Source of the DNA: CAWHJN01 sp963829705
GTDB taxonomy: Bacteria; Bacteroidota; Rhodothermia; Rhodothermales; BA12
Assembly: GCA_963829705.1 (NCBI GenBank)
Contig: CAWHJN010000001.1
Location: forward strand, 310,001 to 374,000
Direction: 5' to 3'
DNA length: 64,000 nucleotides
Shown here: positions 53,128-60,348 of the stretch, one piece after another
Layout of the letters: the number at the start of each line of letters is the position of its first letter
Numbering within the stretch: the first letter of the stretch is position 1
Translations under genes and position numbers: made by a program
Notes under the pieces: model-generated
The model's input: only the letters and a program-made list of their open reading frames with translations
The model's database searches: none
What the model was told of the DNA's origin: nothing

Positions 53128-54162
53128 ATGGCCAATCCAAAGAACAAGTCGACGATCTACGACGTGGCCGAGCGCGCCGGGGTGGCTATCTCGACCGTAT
53201 CGCGCGTGCTCAACCACTCCAGCGACGTCTCCGACCCGACGCGCGCGCGCGTGCTCCGCGCCATCGACGAACTGCAATTCCGGCCCGACCGCACCGCCAA
53301 AACACTCGCCCAGAAGCAGACGCGCTCTATCTGCGTGGCGCTGCCCAGCTTTATCACCCCGTTTCACACCGAGCTGCTCAAAGGCATCCGCCACGCGCTC
53401 ATCGACAGCGACCTCGACCTGCTCCTGTGCGATCTCGGCTCGACGTCGCCGCGCAAGACGCTGCTCGATTTTCTCAAGCGCGGCACCGTCGACGGTCTGC
53501 TACTCGCGGGGATGCCCATCAACGACGACCTCGCCGCCGAGCTCAAGGCCCTCCACGCCCCTGTGATCCTGATCGGACACGCCTGGCCCGAGTTCGACGC
53601 CTTCTGCTGGGATGACACGCTGGGCGCGCGCCTCGCCGTGGAGCACCTCCTCGAATTGGGACACCGCCGGATTGCGTTCGTCACCACGTGGTCGCCCAGT
53701 TCGCTCCAGAAAGACCGGCTATCGGGCTACCGGGCGGCGCTGGAAGAGGCAGGAGTTGCCTACGACCCTTCGATCGTCGGCAGTGGCGTCACCGAGAAAC
53801 ACGCCGGTTTCAGCGAGGAGGCCGGTTACGAGGCCATGAAGCAGCTCCTCGAAGACCACGACGACATCACCGCTGTCTTCGCCGCCTCCGATGTGCAGGC
53901 TATCGGTGCCTACAAGGCCCTGCGCGAAGCTGGCCTCCGCGTGCCGCGCGACATCTCGCTCTGTGGGTACGACGACATCAAAGTGGCGCGCTTCATTGAA
54001 CTCACCAGCGTCGACCAGCACATCTACGACGTCGGAAAGGGCGCTACCGAGTTGCTGCTCGCCCGCATCGAAAATCCCGCCGGACCGCCCTCCCACGAAA
54101 CCATTGCGCCCACGCTGCGCGTGCGAAGCACCACCGGCCCCGTGCCCAAAACTGCATCATGA
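53128..54162 (+). CDS. LacI-family transcriptional regulator
   Basis: 344 residues. N-terminal helix-turn-helix STIYDVAERAGVAISTVSRV plus hinge region, then a periplasmic-binding-protein-like ligand domain (SICVALPSFITPFHTELLKG; DGLLLAGMPINDDL; VEHLLELGHRRIAFVTTWSP; VPRDISLCGYDDIKVARFIE). Such regulators usually bind a sugar or sugar phosphate and repress carbohydrate genes; the nearby MalK-type ATPase is a natural target. It starts 21 bp after the ThiD-like gene and overlaps purC by 4 nt (ATGA), an odd functional pairing. Confidence 0.93.
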   Translation: MANPKNKSTIYDVAERAGVAISTVSRVLNHSSDVSDPTRARVLRAIDELQFRPDRTAKTLAQKQTRSICVALPSFITPFHTELLKGIRHALIDSDLDLLLCDLGSTSPRKTLLDFLKRGTVDGLLLAGMPINDDLAAELKALHAPVILIGHAWPEFDAFCWDDTLGARLAVEHLLELGHRRIAFVTTWSPSSLQKDRLSGYRAALEEAGVAYDPSIVGSGVTEKHAGFSEEAGYEAMKQLLEDHDDITAVFAASDVQAIGAYKALREAGLRVPRDISLCGYDDIKVARFIELTSVDQHIYDVGKGATELLLARIENPAGPPSHETIAPTLRVRSTTGPVPKTAS

Positions 54163-55091
54163 CTGACGAGACGCTCGCCTGGGGACTCGCGCATACCGTC
54201 GCCGACACCGATTTTGGCCACCTCGGCACGAAGTACCGCGGTAAGGTCCGCGATACGTATGCCGACGACGACCGTCTCGTGCTCGTCACCACCGATCGTA
54301 TCTCGGCCTTCGACCACATCCTGCGGCAGACCATCCCCTTCAAGGGACAGATTCTCAACAAGCTGGCGGCGTTCTTTTTCGACAAGACCGCGGATCTCGT
54401 GCCCAACCACGTGCTCGCCGTGCCGCACGGCAATGTCACCGTGGCACGGCGGCTGACGCCCATTCCCGTTGAGTTCGTGGTGCGCGGCTACCTCGTCGGC
54501 CATGCGTGGCGCGTATACCGGGACGGTGGACGCATGCTCTGCGGCGTAGAACTACCCGAAGGGCTGCGGCAGAACAGCCGGTTCGAGCACCCCATCCTTA
54601 CCCCCGCCACGAAAGCCGACGAAGGCCACGACGAAGACATCGCCCCCGCTGAGATTGTCCGAAGAGGTTTGTTGGATGAGGAGACTTTGAATACAATAAC
54701 GGCAATGTCGCGCGCGCTCTTCACCCGCGGCACCCAGATCGCCGCCGCGCGCGGGCTGCTGCTGGCCGACACCAAGTACGAGTTCGGCATCGACACCGAC
54801 GGCACCATCCGCGTCATGGACGAGATCCACACGCCGGATTCTTCCCGCTACTTCTACGCCGACGGCTACGACGAACGCCTCGCACGTGACGAACCACAGC
54901 GGCAGCTATCCAAGGAGTTCGTCCGCGAGTGGCTCATGGATCGCGGCTTCCAGGGCCAAACCGGCCAGCCCCTCCCCGACCTCGACGACGCTTTCCGCAT
55001 CGACGTGACGCGGCGCTACGTCGAACTCTACGAAACGCTCGTCGGCCAGCCTTTCGAGCCCGACCTCCGCCCGCTCGACACCGTCCTCTAG
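54159..55091 (+). CDS. purC: Phosphoribosylaminoimidazole-succinocarboxamide synthase
   Basis: ATP-dependent condensation of CAIR with aspartate in purine synthesis, 310 residues. Landmarks: KYRGKVRDTYADDDRLVLVT, TTDRISAFDHILRQTIPFKG, VPHGNVTVARRLTPIPVEFV, VRGYLVGHAWRVYRDGG, LLADTKYEFGIDTDG and EIHTPDSSRYFYADGY. The length and the C-terminal SKEFVREWLMDRGFQGQ block match the long SAICAR synthase form of eukaryotes and many Bacteroidota. Translationally coupled to the LacI-family gene; ends near a bidirectional terminator. An AT-rich patch at 54688-54708 resembles the GTTATTGCA motif on the minus strand. Confidence 0.94.
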   Translation: MTDETLAWGLAHTVADTDFGHLGTKYRGKVRDTYADDDRLVLVTTDRISAFDHILRQTIPFKGQILNKLAAFFFDKTADLVPNHVLAVPHGNVTVARRLTPIPVEFVVRGYLVGHAWRVYRDGGRMLCGVELPEGLRQNSRFEHPILTPATKADEGHDEDIAPAEIVRRGLLDEETLNTITAMSRALFTRGTQIAAARGLLLADTKYEFGIDTDGTIRVMDEIHTPDSSRYFYADGYDERLARDEPQRQLSKEFVREWLMDRGFQGQTGQPLPDLDDAFRIDVTRRYVELYETLVGQPFEPDLRPLDTVL

Positions 55092-55113
55092 CGCAAAATG
55101 CAGGTAGGTCCTG

Positions 55114-55133
55114 GATACCTGGTACGAGGTACC
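55114..55133 (-). repeat. GGTACCTCGTACC-type repeat, copy 1
   Basis: Minus strand reads GGTACCTCGTACCAGGTATC. The core GTACCTCGTACC recurs at 57067-57085 in another spacer, with the same downstream GGTA. Part of a small, partly palindromic dispersed repeat after purC. Confidence 0.5.
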
Positions 55134-55158
55134 GATTGAGCACCTCCCCGTAACGCAC

Positions 55159-55194
55159 AAACGCCCCGCACGTCACAGGACCTGCGGGGCGTTT
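55159..55194. terminator. Bidirectional terminator between purC and the peroxiredoxin gene
   Basis: Perfect 12-bp inverted repeat AAACGCCCCGCA / TGCGGGGCGTTT (55159-55170 and 55183-55194) with a 12-nt loop, lying between convergent stops at 55091 and 55215. Each strand ends the stem in TTT, suiting termination in both directions. Confidence 0.8.
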
Positions 55195-55214
55195 CGCGTA
55201 TCAATCGAAAAGAA

Positions 55215-55685
55215 TCAGAGGGCTTCGACGGCCTTTTTCACGGCATCGAAGTCGGGCATCTTGCCCGCGCTTTCGAGCACCTCAGCGTACTGCACCGTTC
55301 CATCGCCGTCGACCAGGAAGGCCGAGCGTTTCGAAATGCGGCTGAGTTTCATCGGCGTAAAGTCGCCGTCGTACTTCGCGCCGTACTGTTCCGACACGCG
55401 CCCATCGTGGTCGCTCAGCAGCGGAAACGATAGGTTCTGCACCTTCTTGAACTCGGCCAGCGTGAAGGGCGAGTCGGTCGAGATGCCGACGACGTTGACG
55501 CCCGCGTCGTTGTACGGGGCGAGGTCGTTGTTGACCTCGTTGAGTTCGGTGGTGCAGACGCTCGTGAACGCGCCGGGGAAGAACAGCAACAGAACGGGGC
55601 CGGACTGCTCGGAGAGCGTCCAGGCACTGTGTTCGTCGGTGTAAAGGGTAAAGTCAGGGGCCTTCTGGCCGGTTGCGATCGCCAT
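55215..55685 (-). CDS. Peroxiredoxin (AhpE/1-Cys-like thiol peroxidase)
   Basis: 156-residue AhpC/TSA-family peroxidase. APDFTLYTDEHSAWTLSEQS leads to the peroxidatic-Cys motif FPGAFTSVCTTELNEV (about Cys 48). No second Cys in the usual resolving positions is obvious, suggesting a 1-Cys or AhpE-like enzyme using an external thiol, possibly bacillithiol given YtxJ in this window. Start ATG 55685 rather than the longer reading. It lies 37 bp after the LolC-like gene on the same strand. Confidence 0.9.
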   Translation of the reverse strand: MAIATGQKAPDFTLYTDEHSAWTLSEQSGPVLLLFFPGAFTSVCTTELNEVNNDLAPYNDAGVNVVGISTDSPFTLAEFKKVQNLSFPLLSDHDGRVSEQYGAKYDGDFTPMKLSRISKRSAFLVDGDGTVQYAEVLESAGKMPDFDAVKKAVEAL

Positions 55686-55722
55686 GTGGATGAGCGGTTT
55701 TGGGTGGTTGGGGTGAGTGCCA

Positions 55723-56955
55723 TCAAAAGCGCAGCACGCGGATTGGTTCGAGGCGCGCGGCAAAGCGGGCGGGCAGCCACGCCGCCGCGATGCAGAGCAG
55801 CGTGGACACTGCGCAGACGGCCAGAAAGTCGAAGCCGTGCATCGACACGGGCGCGCGGTCGAGGTAGTACGCTTCGGCGGGCAGCGGGATAAAGCCGAAG
55901 CGCTGCTGCAACGTGCCCACCACGAGCGCGAATAGCGCCCCCAACGTGGCCCCGAGGACGCCGATCGCCGCGCCGACGGCGAGATAGAGCCGTCTCACAC
56001 GGCGCGCCGACGCGCCCATGCTCAACAGCACCCCGATCTCGCGGGATTTTTCGAGCACGAGCATGAACAGGATGCCGACGATGCAGAACGCCGCCACGAG
56101 CACGAGCACGCTCAGCACGAGCGGCACGATGTTCTGCTGCAACGCGACCCACGAAAAGAGGCTGCGGTAGAGCGTGAACACCGAACTGGCGATGATGGGA
56201 AAGCCCACGTCCACCTCGATCATGTCGGCCACGAGGTCGGCTCGGTTCACGTCGGTGAGCATCAGATCGTAGCGCGTGACGGCGTCATCGGGCAGGCTCA
56301 GAAACGCGCGGGCACGAGAGAGCGACGTGAAGACATAGAGTTCGTCGAAGTTGGCGAGGTACGTCTGGTAGATGCCGCGCACGGTGAACGACGTGGCGCG
56401 GGGCACGCCACCTCCGAGCGTGCCACGTTCCGGCAGCGTAAAGGCCGTCACACGGTCGCCCACGGCGAGGCCCAGCTTGTCGGCGAGCGACTGCCCGATG
56501 ACGAGCGGCGCGCTCCCGCTCGAATCCGGGTGGAGATCAAAGTCGCCGGAGCGGATCTGCTCCACCAGCAGCGCGGGCGGCGCATCGGTGCCCCAGAGCG
56601 AGACGCCCTCGATCTGGCGCGCGCTGCGGCGCAGCAGGATGAAATCGCTCACGACGGGCACGACAGTTTCGACGCCTTCGTAGGCCAGCAGCTGTTCCGC
56701 CGTCACGGTCGCCGGGGTGATCGGTTCGTCCACGAGCGTCTCGACCTGCACGTGCGCGCCGAAGGCGATGATTTTGCGCTCGATTTCCTCGCTGAAGCCC
56801 CGCACAATGGAGAGTGCGAGCAAGAGCGCCGCCACGCCGACGGCCACGCCGCCCACTGCCGCGTAGAGCACATACCGCAGAAACCGCCCTCCTTCAGGCA
56901 ACCCCTGGGCACCGCGCAGGTAGCGCAGCGCCACGAACCATTCGAAACGCGGCAT
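55723..56955 (-). CDS. LolC/LolE-type ABC transporter permease
   Basis: 410-residue FtsX/MacB-fold permease. One N-terminal transmembrane helix (VLYAAVGGVAVGVAALLLAL), a ~220-residue periplasmic domain, then three C-terminal spans (IVPLVLSVLVLVAAFCIVGI; YLAVGAAIGVLGATLGALFA; FLAVCAVSTLLCIAAAWLPA). EKSREIGVLLSMGASARRVR is the characteristic cytoplasmic coupling loop. FEWFVALRYLRGAQG at the start is typical of lipoprotein-releasing (LolCE) permeases. The ATPase partner LolD is not adjacent. ATG 56955 chosen; 17 extra residues are possible upstream. Confidence 0.88.
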   Translation of the reverse strand: MPRFEWFVALRYLRGAQGLPEGGRFLRYVLYAAVGGVAVGVAALLLALSIVRGFSEEIERKIIAFGAHVQVETLVDEPITPATVTAEQLLAYEGVETVVPVVSDFILLRRSARQIEGVSLWGTDAPPALLVEQIRSGDFDLHPDSSGSAPLVIGQSLADKLGLAVGDRVTAFTLPERGTLGGGVPRATSFTVRGIYQTYLANFDELYVFTSLSRARAFLSLPDDAVTRYDLMLTDVNRADLVADMIEVDVGFPIIASSVFTLYRSLFSWVALQQNIVPLVLSVLVLVAAFCIVGILFMLVLEKSREIGVLLSMGASARRVRRLYLAVGAAIGVLGATLGALFALVVGTLQQRFGFIPLPAEAYYLDRAPVSMHGFDFLAVCAVSTLLCIAAAWLPARFAARLEPIRVLRF

Positions 56956-57066
56956 GGAGTTGAGGGCGTGATGACGGAGAGCGACAGACCTCCGCCAACT
57001 CCGCACCGCCGCGTCCGTTCAGCTATCTTCCAGGGACAGGGTTCAGGGTAAGATGCCCGTTCGTCT

Positions 57067-57085
57067 GTACCTCGTACCCGGTACC
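57067..57085 (+). repeat. GGTACCTCGTACC-type repeat, copy 2
   Basis: GTACCTCGTACCCGGTACC shares a 12-nt exact core and flanking GGTA with the minus-strand repeat at 55114-55133. It sits 22 bp before the start of the M24 peptidase gene. In both copies CACCTCC follows the GGTACC end on the plus strand after a few bases. Confidence 0.5.
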
Positions 57086-57106
57086 TTCAATCACCTCCTG
57101 CTTTCC

Positions 57107-58222
57107 ATGCACGCCGATCATTTCGCCCATCGCCTCCAGCGTTTTCAAGACCGTATCCGCGAGGCCGGTCTGGGCGCGCTCGTGCTCACGCCGGGCGCGA
57201 CGCTCACCTACCTCACCGGCCTCGACTTCCACCTGATGGAGCGCCCGGTGCTGCTCGTCGTGCCCGCCGACGGCGATGCGCGGATCCTGCTGCCCCAGCT
57301 CGAAACGCTGAAACTCGAACGCGCGCCCTTCGCCATCGACGCCGTCCCCTACGGCGAAGACCCGACGACGTGGCCGCGCCAGGCCGCCGCCGCGCTCGAC
57401 GGCATCGGTGGAAAGATCGGCGGTGAGACGCGCGGGCTGCGTTTTCTCGAAACGCGGCTCATCGACCAGGCCCTTCCCGGCGTAGAACTGGTGCCGGGCG
57501 ACGCCGTCGTGGCCGAGGTGCGGGGCCGTAAGGATGCCGCCGAGATCGCCATCATGCGCCGCGCTGTCGTGGCAGCCGAGACCGCCGTCGAGAAAACCGT
57601 GGCGCGGGTGCGCGAAGGCATGACGGAGCGCGAGATGGCCACAGAGCTCGTCGCCCAGCTCCGCGCGGCGGGCAGCCAGGACGATCTGCCCTTCAACCCC
57701 ATCGTCGCTTTCGGGGAGAACTCCGCCGATCCGCACGCCGCGCCCACGGATCGGAAGCTGCGCCGAGGCGATCTGGTCCTCATCGACTGGGGCGCGCGCA
57801 TTGATGGGTACGCCTCCGACTTGACCCGCGTGTTTGCGTTCGGCGAAGTATCGGACGAGTTGAAAAAAGTGGCGGAGATCGTCGAAAAAGCCAACCTCGC
57901 AGCGCAGCGCGTGTCGAAGCCAGGGGTGGAGGCGGGCGCTGTGGACCGGGCGGCGCGCGGCGTCATCGAGGACGCGGGCTACGGCGCGTACTTCACCCAC
58001 CGAACAGGCCACGGGCTGGGCCTAGAAACGCACGAGGAGCCGTACATCCGGGGCGACAACACGCAGCGCCTCGAACCCGGCCACGCCTTCACCATCGAAC
58101 CCGGCATCTACCTCGCCGGAAAAGGCGGCGTCCGCATCGAAGACGACGTGATCGTGACCGAAGACGGGATCGAGGTGTTGAGCACGCTGCCTCGCGGCTT
58201 ACGGCCCATCGAGGCGGCGTAG
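57107..58222 (+). CDS. M24-family Xaa-Pro dipeptidase/aminopeptidase
   Basis: 371 residues. Creatinase-like N-terminal domain (LVLTPGATLTYLTGLDFHLM) and complete metal site: Asp residues in LIDWGARIDGYASDLTRVFA, His in YFTHRTGHGLGLETHEEPYI, Glu residues in HAFTIEPGIYLAG and GGVRIEDDVIV. It is a second, intact M24 enzyme besides the one at 37995. Start ATG 57107 (MHADHFAHRL); the longer reading to 57053 would run through the repeat. Its last 24 bp overlap the convergent lipoprotein gene. Confidence 0.92.
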   Translation: MHADHFAHRLQRFQDRIREAGLGALVLTPGATLTYLTGLDFHLMERPVLLVVPADGDARILLPQLETLKLERAPFAIDAVPYGEDPTTWPRQAAAALDGIGGKIGGETRGLRFLETRLIDQALPGVELVPGDAVVAEVRGRKDAAEIAIMRRAVVAAETAVEKTVARVREGMTEREMATELVAQLRAAGSQDDLPFNPIVAFGENSADPHAAPTDRKLRRGDLVLIDWGARIDGYASDLTRVFAFGEVSDELKKVAEIVEKANLAAQRVSKPGVEAGAVDRAARGVIEDAGYGAYFTHRTGHGLGLETHEEPYIRGDNTQRLEPGHAFTIEPGIYLAGKGGVRIEDDVIVTEDGIEVLSTLPRGLRPIEAA

Positions 58223-58993
58223 CGCGGCGAACAGTGTTTCGAGCATCGCCACCTGCTGTTCGAGGTGGCCGTGCTGCGCCTCGACGTTGACGTACCGGAT
58301 GCCGTTTCGGGCGCAGTAGACCGACAGCGAGCCGTCGTCGGTCACGGTGGCGTTGTTCTGCAGCACCACAGCCATGTCGCCCCCTGCCAGCGCGTCGAAG
58401 AGCGGGCGTTCGGTTACGAAGAAAAAGTCGTCGGGATCGCTACCCGCGGGGAGATAGACGCTGTCGGCATCGGCGGCATAGACGGCGCCGGGCAGATAGC
58501 TCGCCGCGCTGTACTGGTCTTCCGAATTGTTGTGCAGCGCGACGACCACGCGGCGGGCATCCATCCGCGTCTCGCGCACGAGTGCGATAGCCTCGCCGCG
58601 CACTTTCGTGATGATATCGGGCGGGACGGTCGCCTCGTTGAGCGATGCCATTGAGCGAGCGAGGCCGACGTCGGTGAACATCCGGTTGGGGTCGAAGGCG
58701 TAGTTTTTTTCATCTGCCCGGACAAACACGTTGCGGCCGCCGGGATGGTCGAGCCAGCACAGGTCGGCGTCTCCCTGCACGCGGGAGGCGGCCGCGAGGC
58801 TCGTCCACTCGTCGCGATGGAGGTTGAGCAGCAGCATCGCGCCCTCGCTCCCCTCCTGGCATGAGGCGGCAAACGTTGTTATTTTGTTTGCAATAACGGA
58901 TTGGCTTGACGCGCCGCGGCCACCTGCGCAGCCCGCAGCCACAAGGCAGAAGGCGAAACCTATCTTCACGTCACGAAAGCGAAATCTGAGCAC
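58199..58993 (-). CDS. Conserved lipoprotein of unknown function
   Basis: 264 residues from GTG 58993; GTG 58969 is equally possible. Lipobox in GFAFCLVAAGC. The mature protein has LLLNLHRDEWTSLAAA, YAFDPNRMFTDVGLA, RRVVVALHNNSEDQYSAASY, DPDDFFFVTERPLFDALAGG, VTDDGSLSVYCA and YVNVEAQHGHLEQQ. The His, Asp and Glu residues in these blocks look conserved-enzyme-like, as in zinc amidase/hydrolase sites, but I cannot name the family. Convergent overlap with the M24 gene; divergent from the DUF819 gene by about 20 bp. Its codons 25-33 region holds the reversed GTTATTGCA element. Confidence 0.7.
   Translation of the reverse strand: MLRFRFRDVKIGFAFCLVAAGCAGGRGASSQSVIANKITTFAASCQEGSEGAMLLLNLHRDEWTSLAAASRVQGDADLCWLDHPGGRNVFVRADEKNYAFDPNRMFTDVGLARSMASLNEATVPPDIITKVRGEAIALVRETRMDARRVVVALHNNSEDQYSAASYLPGAVYAADADSVYLPAGSDPDDFFFVTERPLFDALAGGDMAVVLQNNATVTDDGSLSVYCARNGIRYVNVEAQHGHLEQQVAMLETLFAALRRLDGP
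58877..58902 (-). repeat. Long copy of the GTTATTGCA element, opposite orientation
   Basis: On the minus strand AATCCGTTATTGCAAACAA (58902-58884) is identical to 43982-44000; including two mismatches the match continues to 58877. It encodes SVIANKIT just after the lipoprotein's lipobox, a segment with AT-rich codons unlike the rest of the gene. Confidence 0.6.
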
Positions 58994-59012
58994 GCGCACC
59001 TCGACCTTGTTT

Positions 59013-60203
59013 ATGGAATTTCTGTCGGCGGCCCTCACCTCCCCCCTCAACCTCGCGGCGTTCATCGCCGGGCTCGTCGGGCTCGTCCTTTACGCCAGCA
59101 GGATACCCTCTCTGCAGGGCGTATTCAAGCGCGTACCGGCGATCATCTTCCTCTACTTCGTGCCGATGATCTGCACCACGCTCGGCATCACCCCTTCGCA
59201 GTCGCCCGTCTACACGTTCGCGTCGTCGTACGTGCTGCTTGCGTCGCTCTTCCTCTTGATGGTGACGGTGGACGTGAAAGCCATCATCCGCCTCGGGCCG
59301 TTTGCGCTGATGATGATGGTCGTGGGCACCGTCGGCATCGTCGTGGGCGCACCGATCGCGTTTCTGCTCCTCAAATCCGTGCTGCCGCCTGATGCGTGGC
59401 AGGGCATGGCCGTGCTCTCGGGCTCGTGGATCGGCGGAACGGCCAACATGGTGGCCATCCAGCAGATGTTCGGGATTTCCAACGACGTGATGGGTCCGGC
59501 CATCGTGGTCGATACCGTGGTGGGCTACGGATGGGTGGGCCTGCTGATTTTCCTGAGCGCGTACCAGGAGCCCTTCGACAAGTGGGTCAATGCGCGGACG
59601 GAGATGATGGACGAGATCCGCGCGAGCGCCGCCAGCCACCGCGCCCACCAGCGCGCCACCTCCGTGGCCGACCTCGGCATCCTCATCGGCCTCGCACTCG
59701 TGGCAGCGGTCGTGGGTCGGGCACTGGGCCAGTCGATGCCCGCGGTGGGAGACCCGACCGTCATCAGCCCGACGACCTGGGGCATCCTGATCGTGGTGAC
59801 GGCAGGGCTGGCGCTGTCGTTCACGCGCCTGCGCCGCCTCGACGATGTGGGCGGCAGTGACCTCGGCTACCTCGCGTTGTATTTCCTCGTCGCCACCATC
59901 GGCGCGCAGGCGGATCTGCGGGCTATTCTTGAAACGCCCTACTTCGTGCTCGCGGGCGCGATCTGGTTGAGCATCCACGCCGCCCTCCTCTTCGGCGCGG
60001 CCAAGCTGTTCCGCGCGCCGCTGTCGCTGCTCGCCATCGCCAGCACGGCCAACGTCGGCGGCGCGGCGAGCGCGCCCGTCGTGGGCGGCGTCTACCATCC
60101 CGCGCTCGCGCCCGTGGGGCTGCTGCTCGCCATCGCGGGCTACGTGCTCGGCATCTACGCCGGCTGGGCGGCGGCGACGATCCTGTCGATGCTGGGCGGG
60201 TGA
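59013..60203 (+). CDS. DUF819 family integral membrane protein
   Basis: 396 residues and about eleven to twelve hydrophobic spans, with no signal peptide beyond the first span. DUF819 hallmarks: VPAIIFLYFVPMICTTLGIT, SGSWIGGTANMVAIQQMFGI, VVDTVVGYGWVGLLIFLSAY and LAIASTANVGGAASAPVVGG. The SGSWIGGTANM and STANVGGAASAP motifs look like mirrored transporter-type hairpins, so a transport role is plausible, but the substrate is unknown. ATG 59013 lies about 20 bp from the divergent lipoprotein gene; a shared promoter region must be very compact or lie within one gene. Confidence 0.88.
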   Translation: MEFLSAALTSPLNLAAFIAGLVGLVLYASRIPSLQGVFKRVPAIIFLYFVPMICTTLGITPSQSPVYTFASSYVLLASLFLLMVTVDVKAIIRLGPFALMMMVVGTVGIVVGAPIAFLLLKSVLPPDAWQGMAVLSGSWIGGTANMVAIQQMFGISNDVMGPAIVVDTVVGYGWVGLLIFLSAYQEPFDKWVNARTEMMDEIRASAASHRAHQRATSVADLGILIGLALVAAVVGRALGQSMPAVGDPTVISPTTWGILIVVTAGLALSFTRLRRLDDVGGSDLGYLALYFLVATIGAQADLRAILETPYFVLAGAIWLSIHAALLFGAAKLFRAPLSLLAIASTANVGGAASAPVVGGVYHPALAPVGLLLAIAGYVLGIYAGWAAATILSMLGG

Positions 60204-60348
60204 TGTGAGGGAGATGAAGCGTAGTCTCCGAACGCGGCAGCACAGCCGTTGGACAGGGTTTGGCGGGCATGGCGATCTGCGGCATAACGCACGTCACGAT
60301 CGATTGCTACGCCTGTAATCACAGGACGTCACACAGCGCCCCGCGACC

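Noticed and set aside
60204..60348. Possible terminator or small RNA between the DUF819 and pepF genes
   Set aside because: Only a 5-bp stem (CCTGT/ACAGG at 60312-60325) without a T-run; not strong enough to report.
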